64,000 bases of DNA from an uncultured Altererythrobacter sp. GTDB taxonomy: Bacteria > Pseudomonadota > Alphaproteobacteria > Sphingomonadales > Sphingomonadaceae. The first letter of the stretch is position 1. The number at the start of each line of letters is the position of its first letter. The stretch covers positions 1 to 64,000 of the forward strand of contig CAMPIX010000007.1 in assembly GCA_946886565.1 (NCBI GenBank), read 5' to 3'. The notes below the pieces were generated by a model, which saw only the letters and a program-made list of their open reading frames with translations, made no database searches and was not told where the DNA came from. Positions 16,857 through 24,980 of the stretch are shown in pieces. A program made the position numbers and the translations under genes.

Positions 16857-17543
16857 TCAGCTGCCCCATAGGGGCGCACTCATCACGCCGATAAACGCCT
16901 GATGGCGTGCAAGTTCCTCCGCGCTCGGCGCGTGCGGTCGCGGCGCCCGATGCCTGCGCTCGGCCGACACGCGGCGTGGCATGGCGACGATCTCGACGCT
17001 CGGCGCTTCGGCTGCGAGCTCGAGCCCGATCTGCCGACCGCCAGTGAGCTCGACATAGACCTGTGCGAGCAGCTCGGCATCGAGCAGAGCGCCGTGCTTG
17101 ACGCGGTGGCTGCGATCGACGCCATAGCGCGTGCACAGTGCGTCGAGCGAGAGCTTCGCGCCCGGGTGGCGCTTGCGTGCGAGCGCGACGGTGTCGATCA
17201 TTCGCGTCATGCATACCGCCTCGCGCTCGCAGATCGCGAGCTCGGCATTGAGAAAGCCGAAATCGAACGCGGCATTGTGCGCGACGAGGGGCGAATCGCC
17301 GATAAAGGCGAGCAGCGCCTCGGCCATCTCGCGAAAGCGCGGCTTGTCCGACAGGAACGCGGCCGAGAGCCCGTGGACTGCCTCCGCCCCGGCGGGCATG
17401 TCCCGTTCCGGATTGAAATAGGCGTGAAAGGTCTCGCCCGTGGGCACGCGGTTGACCATCTCGACGCATCCGATTTCGACCATCCGGTCCCCGCTGGATG
17501 GGTCTAGGCCGGTGGTCTCGGTGTCGAACACGATTTCACGCAT
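16857..17543 (-). CDS. dnaQ: DNA polymerase III epsilon subunit (3'-5' proofreading exonuclease)
   Basis: The 228-aa protein has ExoI motif DTETTGLDP (catalytic D7 and E9), ExoII in VAHNAAFDFGFLN, and ExoIII HRVKHGALLDAELLAQVY (catalytic His and Asp), the complete DEDDh set. The C-terminal tail after about residue 180 is basic and would bind the alpha subunit. It proofreads during replication. ATG 17543 gives MREIVFDTETTG; an upstream frame adds only a proline-rich stub and is rejected. It lies between coaE and hpf in the leftward run from the candidate origin. Confidence 0.92.
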   Translation of the reverse strand: MREIVFDTETTGLDPSSGDRMVEIGCVEMVNRVPTGETFHAYFNPERDMPAGAEAVHGLSAAFLSDKPRFREMAEALLAFIGDSPLVAHNAAFDFGFLNAELAICEREAVCMTRMIDTVALARKRHPGAKLSLDALCTRYGVDRSHRVKHGALLDAELLAQVYVELTGGRQIGLELAAEAPSVEIVAMPRRVSAERRHRAPRPHAPSAEELARHQAFIGVMSAPLWGS

Positions 17544-17607
17544 CCCCTTATCTATCGGCCTCCGGGGCGCGGGTGACAAGAGGCCGCGGCGGCTTTTTTG
17601 GTGCGCG

Positions 17608-18198
17608 TTACGCGGCCAGCCGCGCGGCGAGGGCGCGCACCGCGGCTTCGGTCTGGGCGAGCGAGGCCCCGGTGTCGATCACATGATCGGCGAGGGCGCG
17701 CTTGTCCGCATCGGGCACCTGGAGCGTCAGAATCCGCGCGAACTTCTCGGGCGTCATGCCGGAGCGCGAGAGTACCCGCGCACGCTGCACATCCGGCGGG
17801 GCGGACACGACCACCACGGCATCGACTTGCGCGTGCCCGCCTTTCTCGAACAGCAGCGGTATATCGAATACCACGAGCGGCGCGCCGGCATGTTCGATCA
17901 GGAACTCCTGACGCTTCGCCGCGACCGCCGGATGAACGATCTTCTCGAGCCGCGCGAGCGCCTGCGGATCGCCGAAGACCCGTCGACCGAGCTCGTTGCG
18001 CAAGACCCCTCCGGGGCCCGTCGAGCGCGGAAACGCCGCTTCGATAGCCGATACCAGTACGCCGCCCGGTCCCTGCATTCGCCGGACTTCGGCGTCGGCG
18101 TCGAACACCGGCACCCCGGCGCGCTCGAACATCGCCGCGACGGTCGACTTTCCCATGCCGATCGAACCGGTCAGGCCCACGATGCGCGGCCGGGTCAC
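17608..18198 (-). CDS. coaE: Dephospho-CoA kinase
   Basis: The 196-aa protein has the Walker A motif GSIGMGKS (residues 11-18) after the N-terminal strand, the conserved DAD in VPVFDADAEV, HP in EKIVHPAV and the lid segment with RVLSRSGMT. It performs the last step of coenzyme A synthesis, phosphorylating dephospho-CoA. The GTG start at 18198 overlaps the aroE stop as GTGA, so translation is probably coupled. Length is normal. Confidence 0.92.
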   Translation of the reverse strand: MTRPRIVGLTGSIGMGKSTVAAMFERAGVPVFDADAEVRRMQGPGGVLVSAIEAAFPRSTGPGGVLRNELGRRVFGDPQALARLEKIVHPAVAAKRQEFLIEHAGAPLVVFDIPLLFEKGGHAQVDAVVVVSAPPDVQRARVLSRSGMTPEKFARILTLQVPDADKRALADHVIDTGASLAQTEAAVRALAARLAA

Positions 18199-19046
18199 CG
18201 CGTCAGTCTTTCGCGCAGCTGGGCATCGTCGTCGCGCGGTGGAGCGACGCCGAAGAAGCGCTCGAACGCCGCAGCGGCCTGCCCGACGAGCATTGCGAGC
18301 CCGTCGATCGTGACGAAGCCTGCCGCGCGGGCGTTGTGGAGGAATTCGGTCTCCACCGGATCGGTCACGATATCGTAGGCCACGCTGCCCGGCGGCGCGT
18401 GGCTCCAGTCGAACGCGAGCGGCGGTTGGCCGCGCATACCGAGCGGGCTCGCATTGACGATCAGGTCGCAACAGCCTTTGCGATCGTCGAACGCGAAGTC
18501 GGTCGGCTCGGCGAAATGCGCGAGGTCGGCCGCGTGGTGCTCGCCGCCAGGGTCGAGTTCGTCGAGCATGGCGCGCGCCTTGGCCGGATCGCGCCCGGCG
18601 AGCACGATGGTGAAGCCGTGCGCGGCCAGAGCCGAAACGATGGCGCGCGCTGCCCCGCCGGTGCCGAGCACGCGCGCCATGCGGAACAGGTGCCGCTGAT
18701 CCAGCGTGACCCCCAGCGGTTCCAGAAAGCCGGCAACGTCGGTGTTGTAGCCTGCCAGCGTCCCGTTTTCGCACGCCACGGTGTTGACCGCGCCGATCAT
18801 CTCCGCGCGCGGATCGAGCCGGTCGAGCAGCGGCATGATTGCCTGCTTGTGCGGCATCGTGACGTTGCATCCGCGCCACGACGGGTCGGCGCGGCGCGCT
18901 TCGAGATAGTCGGCGAGCCTGCCGGGGGCCACCCGATGTGCGCGATAGTCGGCATCAAGGCCGAGTTTGCCGATCCAGAACCCGTGGATCGCGGGCGATT
19001 TCGACTGCGCGATCGGATCGCCGATCACTTCGGCAAAGTCGGTCAT
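18195..19046 (-). CDS. aroE: Shikimate dehydrogenase
   Basis: This 283-aa enzyme reduces 3-dehydroshikimate with NADPH in the aromatic amino acid pathway. It shows [10 protein letters not shown] (substrate serines near 15-17), [11 protein letters not shown] with catalytic K67, NTDVAGF with D103, and the nucleotide-binding loop [10 protein letters not shown]. The start ATG 19046 overlaps the maf stop (ATGA), and the coaE GTG overlaps its own stop. It is part of the ppsR-maf-aroE-coaE chain. Confidence 0.93.
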   Translation of the reverse strand: MTDFAEVIGDPIAQSKSPAIHGFWIGKLGLDADYRAHRVAPGRLADYLEARRADPSWRGCNVTMPHKQAIMPLLDRLDPRAEMIGAVNTVACENGTLAGYNTDVAGFLEPLGVTLDQRHLFRMARVLGTGGAARAIVSALAAHGFTIVLAGRDPAKARAMLDELDPGGEHHAADLAHFAEPTDFAFDDRKGCCDLIVNASPLGMRGQPPLAFDWSHAPPGSVAYDIVTDPVETEFLHNARAAGFVTIDGLAMLVGQAAAAFERFFGVAPPRDDDAQLRERLTR

Positions 19047-19621
19047 CGCTGCAGCTCGCCCATGTCTCGCAGCGCACCGAGCACCGCGAGCAGCGGCATG
19101 CCGAGCACGGTGAACTGGTCGCCCTCGATCCGTTCGAACAGCTGAACGCCGAGCGCTTCGATCCGGAATACTCCGACGCAATGGCTGACATCGGGCCATT
19201 CGGCATCGAGGTAGCTGGCGATGAAGCCCTCCGACAGTGCGCGCACATGGAGGGTAGCAAGCGCCGCGTGGCGCCAGACGATCGCCCCGTCGCGCGCGAT
19301 CGCGGCAGCCGAATGGAGTTGCATTACCCGACCGGAGAACGCGCGCAGGTGCTCGGCCGCTTCCTCGCGGCTGGCGGGTTTGTCGAACCGCCGGTCGCCG
19401 ACCACGACCAGCGAATCGCTCCCGAGCACGGGGCAGGCATTCTCATCGACTGCGAGCGCCTTGGCCTCGGCGAGCGCGAGCGCGATCTGGTCGGGCCGGG
19501 CCCCGTCCATCGCCGCCTCGAGCGCGCGCTCGTCGATCGCCGCGGGTCGCGCCTCGAAAGGAACGCCCGCCGCCTCGAGCATCGCGGCGCGCGAGGTGCT
19601 CTTCGAGGCAAGGACGATCAT
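19043..19621 (-). CDS. maf: Maf family nucleotide pyrophosphatase
   Basis: The 192-aa protein has the Maf signature [20 protein letters not shown] near the N-terminus, then DIDE-like [13 protein letters not shown] and the conserved [12 protein letters not shown] with the catalytic aspartate. Maf proteins hydrolyse non-canonical or modified nucleoside triphosphates. The start overlaps the ppsR stop as ATGA. The motif ending [20 protein letters not shown] fits the YceF-like subgroup, but substrate choice cannot be settled by eye. Confidence 0.9.
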   Translation of the reverse strand: MIVLASKSTSRAAMLEAAGVPFEARPAAIDERALEAAMDGARPDQIALALAEAKALAVDENACPVLGSDSLVVVGDRRFDKPASREEAAEHLRAFSGRVMQLHSAAAIARDGAIVWRHAALATLHVRALSEGFIASYLDAEWPDVSHCVGVFRIEALGVQLFERIEGDQFTVLGMPLLAVLGALRDMGELQR

Positions 19622-20460
19622 ATCGGTTTCGATCCGAGCAAGGTCTCGCTCGCGCCGTCGCGTTCGCCGAGCAGGCGGATGATCGCCGCGGCGGTTTCTT
19701 CGATCGAGCGGCGGGTGACGTCGATCACCGGCCAGCCGTTGTCGGCGAACATGCGCCGGGCGAACTGCACCTCCTCGCGCACGCGCTCGTTGTCGACGTA
19801 GGAGGTTTCGGCTTGCTCGTTCAGGCTGAGCAGGCGGTTACGGCGGATCTGCACCAGCCTCTCGGGCGCGGTGGTCAGCCCGACCACCAGGGGGTGCCGG
19901 AGGCCGAACAGCGAGGGCGGGGGAGGGCTTTCGATCACCAGCGGGATATTGGCGACCTTGTAGCCGCGGTTGGCAAGGTAGATGCTGGTCGGCGTCTTCG
20001 AACTGCGCGATACGCCGGCGAGGACGATATCGGCCTCCTCCCAGTTCTCCCACCCGATGCCGTCGTCGTGCGCGATGGTGAAGTGGATTGCATCGACCCG
20101 GCGAAAGTATGCCTCGTCCATCGCGTGCTGGCGCCCGGGCCGCCCGTGCGCCTCCTGCCCGAGTTGTGTTTCGAGCGCCTCGGTCACCGCGTCGAGCGCG
20201 GGCACCGCGGGCAGGCCGAGCTGGCGGCAGTGTTCCTCGAGCGTCGTGCGGGTCTCCGGATTGACCAGCGTGAACAGGACGAGCCCGGGGTTGTCGGCCA
20301 GATCGGGGAGAATGCGCGAGAGATGCTGGCGCGAACGCACCATCGGCCAGAAATGGCGCACGATCTCGGCCCCGTCGAACTGCGCCAGCGCCGCCTTGGC
20401 CACCATTTCGAGCGTTTCTCCGGTGGAATCGGAGACGAGATGGAGGTGGAGGCGGTTCAT
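19618..20460 (-). CDS. ppsR: PEP synthase regulatory protein (kinase/pyrophosphorylase)
   Basis: The 280-aa protein of the DUF299 family begins [21 protein letters not shown] and has the P-loop-like [18 protein letters not shown] near residues 150-167. Family members reversibly phosphorylate PEP synthase or pyruvate phosphate dikinase using ADP and inorganic phosphate. The ATG at 20460 borders the origin-like gap, so its promoter must lie there. It leads the leftward run and overlaps maf by 4 bases. In many alphaproteobacteria this gene sits on the far side of oriC from hemE. Confidence 0.9.
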   Translation of the reverse strand: MNRLHLHLVSDSTGETLEMVAKAALAQFDGAEIVRHFWPMVRSRQHLSRILPDLADNPGLVLFTLVNPETRTTLEEHCRQLGLPAVPALDAVTEALETQLGQEAHGRPGRQHAMDEAYFRRVDAIHFTIAHDDGIGWENWEEADIVLAGVSRSSKTPTSIYLANRGYKVANIPLVIESPPPPSLFGLRHPLVVGLTTAPERLVQIRRNRLLSLNEQAETSYVDNERVREEVQFARRMFADNGWPVIDVTRRSIEETAAAIIRLLGERDGASETLLGSKPI

Positions 20461-20479
20461 CCAGATGTAGGCGATCGGC

Positions 20480-20488
20480 TGTGGAGAA
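20480..20488 (-). promoter_or_regulatory. DnaA-box-like site 1
   Basis: TGTGGAGAA reads as TTCTCCACA on the minus strand, one mismatch from TTATCCACA. It lies 20 bases from the ppsR start, so it could also matter for ppsR transcription. Confidence 0.5.
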
Positions 20489-20612
20489 TGCCCGGCATAA
20501 ACCACGGGACAATCCTGCCGACAAGTTCGAGCGCCGGATTCGTGCCCGCTACCTGCCTTCCGGCACCGCGCTTATGGACATGCGCGCAGAGTTCTCGACA
20601 GGCTGGGGACAG

Positions 20613-20621
20613 CGTGGAAAA
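20613..20621 (-). promoter_or_regulatory. Weak DnaA-box-like site
   Basis: CGTGGAAAA reads as TTTTCCACG, two mismatches from TTATCCACA. It is reported because alphaproteobacterial origins use several low-affinity boxes, but it is weak on its own. Confidence 0.3.
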
Positions 20622-20709
20622 CGAGCTGTTGACGCGCCAGCGTGCCGAGTCCCGATGCCACCGAGCCTGTTCATGACGGGAGAAATCGGGCAGGGCGCCC
20701 CTGTCCCCG

Positions 20710-20718
20710 CTATCCACA
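20710..20718 (+). promoter_or_regulatory. DnaA-box-like site 2
   Basis: CTATCCACA differs from TTATCCACA only in the first base. It lies 23 bases before the AT-rich stretch, the usual order of a DnaA box next to an unwinding element. Confidence 0.55.
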
Positions 20719-20779
20719 GGGCCAACAGACTCCAGCATCCTTCTTAAATATCTTTATTATTTGGATTGGACCTATCCGA

Positions 20780-21805
20780 ATGCCCGGTCTCCTACTCGAT
20801 ACCCTGCAGGGAAAGCACGGCGAACGCGTACCCCTGTGGCTCATGCGCCAGGCGGGCCGCTATCTTCCCGAATATCGCGCGTTGCGGGCCGAGAAGGGCG
20901 GTTTCCTCGAACTGGTTTACGACAGCGAGGCCGCGGCCGAGATCACGCTTCAGCCGATCGAGCGCTTCGGGTTCGACGGCGCGATCCTGTTCTCCGACAT
21001 TCTCATCGTCCCCTACGCCATGGGGCAGGATCTCGCGTTTCTCGTGGGCGAGGGACCGCAACTCTCGCCGCCGCTGGTCGATTCTGCGCTCGCCAACCTC
21101 GAAGCGGTGCCCGCGCGGCTGATCCCCATCTACGAAACCGTGCGCCAGGTGCGCGAGCGGCTCGATGGTGACACGACGTTGCTCGGTTTCGCGGGCAGCC
21201 CGTGGACCGTGGCGACCTACATGATCGCGGGCGAGGGCAGCCGCGACCAGCACGCCGCGCGCGCGATGGCGTATCGCGACGAGGGTGCTTTCCAAGCCAT
21301 CGTCGACGCGATCACCAACGTGACGATCGAATACCTCGCCGGTCAGGTCGAGGCCGGGGCCGAAGCGGTACAGCTGTTCGATTCGTGGGCCGGCAGCCTC
21401 GCGCCCGACGAATTCGAGCGCTGGGTCATAGCTCCTAATGCGCGCATCGTGTCGGCGATGCGCGAGCGTTTTCCCGGACTGCCGGTGATCGGCTTTCCTA
21501 AAGGTGCGGGCGAAAAGCTGCCCGCCTATGCGCGCGAGACCGGAGTGACCGCGGTGGGCGTCGACGAAACGCTCGATCCCGCTTGGGTCGCGACCAATCT
21601 ACCCGAAGGTATGCCCGTGCAAGGCAACCTGGACCCGCTGCTGCTGCTCGCAGGCGGCGAACGGCTGGTTGCGCGAATCCGCGTGATTCTCGAAGCCTTT
21701 GCCGGGCGGCCGCACGTGTTCAATCTCGGGCACGGGATCGGACAGCACACCCCGATCGCGCATGTCGAGACGCTGATCGATACCGTTCGCGGGTGGAGGG
21801 GGTGA
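20780..21805 (+). CDS. hemE: Uroporphyrinogen decarboxylase
   Basis: This 341-aa enzyme removes four carboxyl groups from uroporphyrinogen III to give coproporphyrinogen III in heme synthesis. It has the N-terminal signature PLWLMRQAGRYLPEYR, then FSDILIVPYAMGQ with the catalytic Asp, GFAGSPWTVATYM, and FNLGHGIGQHTP near the C-terminus. ATG 20780 is the natural start. The ribosome binding site is poor, which may reflect the AT-rich origin-side sequence. hemJ follows 31 bases later and rho is next, an order common in alphaproteobacteria. Confidence 0.95.
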   Translation: MPGLLLDTLQGKHGERVPLWLMRQAGRYLPEYRALRAEKGGFLELVYDSEAAAEITLQPIERFGFDGAILFSDILIVPYAMGQDLAFLVGEGPQLSPPLVDSALANLEAVPARLIPIYETVRQVRERLDGDTTLLGFAGSPWTVATYMIAGEGSRDQHAARAMAYRDEGAFQAIVDAITNVTIEYLAGQVEAGAEAVQLFDSWAGSLAPDEFERWVIAPNARIVSAMRERFPGLPVIGFPKGAGEKLPAYARETGVTAVGVDETLDPAWVATNLPEGMPVQGNLDPLLLLAGGERLVARIRVILEAFAGRPHVFNLGHGIGQHTPIAHVETLIDTVRGWRG

Positions 21806-21836
21806 CGAATCCCGCGTCGCAGACTACATCGCGCCG

Positions 21837-22280
21837 ATGCAGGAATTTCTCGGCATGACCTATTACTGGCTCAAGGCCGGCCATATCATCTTCGTGATCT
21901 TCTGGCTGGCCGGCCTGTTCATGCTCCCGCGGTTCTTCGTCTATCATCAGGAAAGCCCGCCGGGATCCCCTGAGGAGGGTGCCTGGGTCGAGCGCGAACG
22001 GCGGCTCCTCAGGATTATCCTCACCCCGTCGATCGTCATTGTGTGGCTGTTGGGTCTGCTGCTCGCGGCCGCCATCGATGCCTGGAGTCAGGGCTGGTTC
22101 CACGCCAAGCTCGCCTTGGTGATCGCGCTGTCGGGCTATCACGGATGGATGGCGGGTTATGCCAGGAAGCTGGCGCGCGGGGAACGCCCGCTCGAAGGGC
22201 GCAAGCTGCGGTTGCTGAACGAAGTGCCCGGCATCGCCGCGGCGCTCATCGTGGTGCTGGTGATCGTCAGGCCGTTCTGA
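21837..22280 (+). CDS. hemJ: Protoporphyrinogen IX oxidase HemJ (UPF0093/CopD-like)
   Basis: This 147-aa membrane protein has four hydrophobic segments (about 10-30, 58-78, 87-105 and 127-145). It shows WLKAGHIIFVIFWLAGLF with conserved H16, PRFFVYH, and FHAKLALVIALSGYHGW with the conserved lysine. HemJ oxidises protoporphyrinogen IX in the penultimate heme step in bacteria without hemG or hemY. Position directly after hemE supports this over a copper-resistance role. Start alternatives are ATG 21837 and ATG 21855. Confidence 0.88.
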   Translation: MQEFLGMTYYWLKAGHIIFVIFWLAGLFMLPRFFVYHQESPPGSPEEGAWVERERRLLRIILTPSIVIVWLLGLLLAAAIDAWSQGWFHAKLALVIALSGYHGWMAGYARKLARGERPLEGRKLRLLNEVPGIAAALIVVLVIVRPF

Positions 22281-22318
22281 AACGCCGATTGACGCAGCGC
22301 CGCGGCGCGCAATCCGAA

Positions 22319-22347
22319 TTGACGCTCGACCGTACCGAGCCTATTTC
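22319..22347 (+). promoter_or_regulatory. Predicted promoter of rho
   Basis: TTGACG (22319-22324) and TATTTC (22342-22347) are spaced by exactly 17 bp. Transcription would start near 22354, leaving a leader of about 100 bases before the rho ATG. Rho often regulates its own mRNA through such a leader. No clear terminator hairpin is visible in it. Confidence 0.5.
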
Positions 22348-22454
22348 ACGGGCCTCTCCTACCGGTCGAGGCAACGCCGCCGAGCGTCTGCCGGGTCTGC
22401 TTTCTCCAAGCCCAGACGACCTGCCGGCCATTTCCCATCACGGAACCGAACCAG

Positions 22455-23720
22455 ATGCATCTCAAGGAACTCAAGAAGAAAGCCCCGGCCGAACTGGTCG
22501 AAATGGCCGAGGAACTCGGCGTCGAGGGCTCTTCCACCATGCGCCGGCAGGACCTCATGTTCTGCATCCTGCGCGAGCTCGCGGAAGACGAGGAATACGA
22601 CGAGAAGATCATGGGCGTGGGCACGATCGAGGTGCTTCAGGACGGCTTCGGCTTCCTCCGCAGCCCCGAGGCGAACTACCTCGCCGGGCCCGACGACATC
22701 TACGTCTCGCCCAACCAGATCCGCAAATGGGGCCTCAGGACCGGCGACACGGTCGAAGGCGAAATCCGGGCCCCGCGCGACGGCGAGCGCTATTTCGCGC
22801 TCACAAGCCTCTCACAGGTCAATTTCGACGATCCGGACCAGGTCCGCCACCGGACCAACTTCGACAACCTCACCCCGCTCTATCCCGAATCCAAGCTGAC
22901 GCTCGATTCGGACGATCCGACGGTAAAGGACAAGAGCGCGCGGGTGATCGATATCATCTCGCCGCAGGGCAAGGGCCAGCGCGCGCTGATCGTCGCCCCG
23001 CCGCGCACCGGCAAGACCGTGCTGCTGCAGAACATCGCCAAGGCGATCACCGACAACCACCCAGAGGTGTTCCTGCTGGTGCTGCTGGTCGACGAGCGGC
23101 CCGAGGAAGTCACCGACATGCAGCGCAGCGTGAAGGGCGAGGTCATCTCTTCCACCTTCGACGAGCCCGCGACGCGCCACGTGCAAGTGGCCGAAATGGT
23201 GATCGAGAAGGCCAAGCGGCTGGTCGAGCACAAGAAGGATGTGGTGATCCTGCTCGATTCGATCACTCGCTTGGGCCGCGCCTACAACACCGTAGTGCCG
23301 AGCTCGGGCAAAGTCCTGACCGGCGGCGTCGATGCCAATGCGCTGCAGCGTCCCAAGCGCTTCTTCGGCGCGGCACGCAACATCGAGGAAGGCGGTTCGC
23401 TCTCGATCATCGCCACCGCGCTGATCGACACTGGCAGCCGCATGGACGAGGTCATCTTCGAGGAGTTCAAGGGCACCGGCAACTCCGAGATTGTGCTCGA
23501 CCGCAAGGTTGCCGACAAGCGCATCTTCCCCGCGCTCGACGTGGGCAAGAGCGGCACCCGCAAGGAAGAGCTGCTGGTCGAGAAGGACAAGCTCTCCAAG
23601 ATGTGGGTCCTGCGCCGCATCCTCATGCAGATGGGCACGATCGACGCGATGGAATTCCTCCTCGACAAGATGAAGGATTCCAAGACCAACGAAGACTTCT
23701 TCGCGACGATGAACCAGTAG
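22455..23720 (+). CDS. rho: Transcription termination factor Rho
   Basis: The 421-aa hexameric RNA helicase has an N-terminal helical region ([20 protein letters not shown]) and a cold-shock-like RNA-binding fold ([22 protein letters not shown] site in [14 protein letters not shown]). The ATPase core shows Walker [13 protein letters not shown], Walker [17 protein letters not shown] and the R-loop/Q-loop region around [12 protein letters not shown]. It ends RNA synthesis at Rho-dependent sites. No unusual insertion is present. A long frame covering this gene in another phase (22043-24964) is an artefact of high GC. Confidence 0.97.
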   Translation: MHLKELKKKAPAELVEMAEELGVEGSSTMRRQDLMFCILRELAEDEEYDEKIMGVGTIEVLQDGFGFLRSPEANYLAGPDDIYVSPNQIRKWGLRTGDTVEGEIRAPRDGERYFALTSLSQVNFDDPDQVRHRTNFDNLTPLYPESKLTLDSDDPTVKDKSARVIDIISPQGKGQRALIVAPPRTGKTVLLQNIAKAITDNHPEVFLLVLLVDERPEEVTDMQRSVKGEVISSTFDEPATRHVQVAEMVIEKAKRLVEHKKDVVILLDSITRLGRAYNTVVPSSGKVLTGGVDANALQRPKRFFGAARNIEEGGSLSIIATALIDTGSRMDEVIFEEFKGTGNSEIVLDRKVADKRIFPALDVGKSGTRKEELLVEKDKLSKMWVLRRILMQMGTIDAMEFLLDKMKDSKTNEDFFATMNQ

Positions 23721-23827
23721 GCGGCTCTTCCCGGCGCGGTCGCATTTCGGAACGGCCGCGCCTATTTGCGACCTCAGTGGCGGCGTCGCTTGCTCGGGAG
23801 CGCCGCTCTCGCGTATGCTGCCGGGGC

Positions 23828-24964
23828 ATGACCGGAACATACAGGTCCACCGTCGACGAAGGCTTGTCCGCGCTTGCCGTGCGCGACATGGAACGTGCGG
23901 CGACGCTGCTTCGCGAGGCAGCCGGCCATACTTCGGCTGCGGCGGATTTCCCCTGGATCGCGCTTGCCAACGCAGAGCTCGCGCTCGGTCGGCGCGATGC
24001 GGCAGAAGCTGCGGTCGACAGGCAGCTCGAGTTCAGCGCCCGAGAACTGGGGGCGTTGCTGCTCAAGGGTATGTTACGCGAGCAGGCGAGCGACGCGCGC
24101 GCGGCATCGACGTTCTATCGCACGGCATCGAACCAGGCGGCGGCCGAGGGCGACGTTCCGCGATCGCTGCGCGCGCTGTACGAACATGCCCAGCGTTTTA
24201 TCGTCAGCGCGAGTGCGGAGTTCGAGGCGCATCTGCGCCAGGCCCTGGAGGGCGAGCTGTCGCCTGCCATGGAGGAAGCGGTCCAACTTCTTACGGGCAA
24301 GTGCCGTCTTTACCTCCAGGAACCGTCTGTGTTCTATTTCCCCGGGCTGCCGCAGAGACGCTTCTTCGACCCCGCCGAATTTCCGTGGTTGGAAGAAATT
24401 CTTGGCCTGCTGCCCGCCATGCGGGATGAACTGGCCGCGATAATCGAGCAAGGTGGCGAGGGCTTCACCCCCTATGTCGAACGCCGTGCGCATCGGCCGG
24501 CGCCCAACAATCCGCTGCTCGACAGCAGCGACTGGAGTGCGTTTCATTTCTGGCGCGACGGCGCACCTGTCGAAGATAATGCCGCGCGGTGCCCGGCCAC
24601 GATGGCGGCGCTCGATCGGGCACCCATGCCCGAGATCGCCGGCCGATCGCCCAACGCGCACTGGTCCCGGCTTCTTCCCGGCACGCACATCACACCGCAT
24701 ACCGGGATGCTCAACACAAGGCTGATCTGCCATATCCCGATCATGACCGCACCCGCCTGCTGGCTGCGCGTGGGCAGCGAGACCCGCAGCTGGGAAGAGC
24801 GCGTGCCGCTGATCTTCGACGATTCGATCGAACACGAGGCGCGCAACGAAGGGCCGCAACAGCGGGTTGTGCTGCTGTTCGAGATCTGGCGGCCCGAAGT
24901 CAGCGAAACCGACCGCGCCGCAATCGGCCGAATCTTCGAAGCGATCGGAGAATACGGGACTTAG
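23828..24964 (+). CDS. Aspartyl/asparaginyl beta-hydroxylase domain protein
   Basis: The 378-aa protein has a TPR-like helical N-terminus (residues about 5-150, repeats such as LLREAAGHTSAAADFPWIALANAELALGRRDAA). A C-terminal aspartyl/asparaginyl hydroxylase domain (about 250-360) follows. The iron ligands are in HITPHTGMLNTRLICHIPI and IEHEARNEGPQQRVVLLFEIWRP, giving the H...R...H pattern of this 2-oxoglutarate/Fe(II) oxygenase fold. Animal relatives hydroxylate Asp or Asn in EGF domains. The bacterial substrate is unknown. It follows rho by 107 bp, with no strong ribosome site before ATG 23828. Confidence 0.8.
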   Translation: MTGTYRSTVDEGLSALAVRDMERAATLLREAAGHTSAAADFPWIALANAELALGRRDAAEAAVDRQLEFSARELGALLLKGMLREQASDARAASTFYRTASNQAAAEGDVPRSLRALYEHAQRFIVSASAEFEAHLRQALEGELSPAMEEAVQLLTGKCRLYLQEPSVFYFPGLPQRRFFDPAEFPWLEEILGLLPAMRDELAAIIEQGGEGFTPYVERRAHRPAPNNPLLDSSDWSAFHFWRDGAPVEDNAARCPATMAALDRAPMPEIAGRSPNAHWSRLLPGTHITPHTGMLNTRLICHIPIMTAPACWLRVGSETRSWEERVPLIFDDSIEHEARNEGPQQRVVLLFEIWRPEVSETDRAAIGRIFEAIGEYGT

Positions 24965-24980
24965 GCTTGGGCCTCGGGGC

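Larger units (their letters stand above)
20461..20779. other. oriC: Candidate chromosomal replication origin (oriC)
   Basis: This 319-bp gap between divergent ppsR and hemE has no coding content. It holds two DnaA-box-like 9-mers with 8/9 matches to TTATCCACA (20480-20488 reverse, 20710-20718 forward) and a weaker one at 20613-20621. An AT-rich stretch at 20741-20770 (TTAAATATCTTTATTATTTG, unusual in this genome) lies next to hemE and could be the unwinding element. Genes run away from the gap on both sides for several kilobases. In Caulobacter and other alphaproteobacteria oriC lies beside hemE, and parS sites are about 8 kb away, as here. The site has not been shown experimentally. Confidence 0.65.

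Noticed and set aside
20571..20580. TTATGGACA as a further DnaA box
   Set aside because: Two central bases (CC to GG) differ from the consensus, which are the most conserved positions.
20744..20758. CtrA-like TTAA-N7-TTAA site in the origin candidate
   Set aside because: Only the left TTAA fits. The right half reads TATT, so the match is too weak to claim cell-cycle control.
22043..24964. Very long open frame (over 970 codons) covering rho in another phase
   Set aside because: Only its 3' part (from 23828) is a real gene. The earlier part overlaps rho completely and reads as arginine/glycine-rich low-complexity sequence, typical of high-GC frame shadows.
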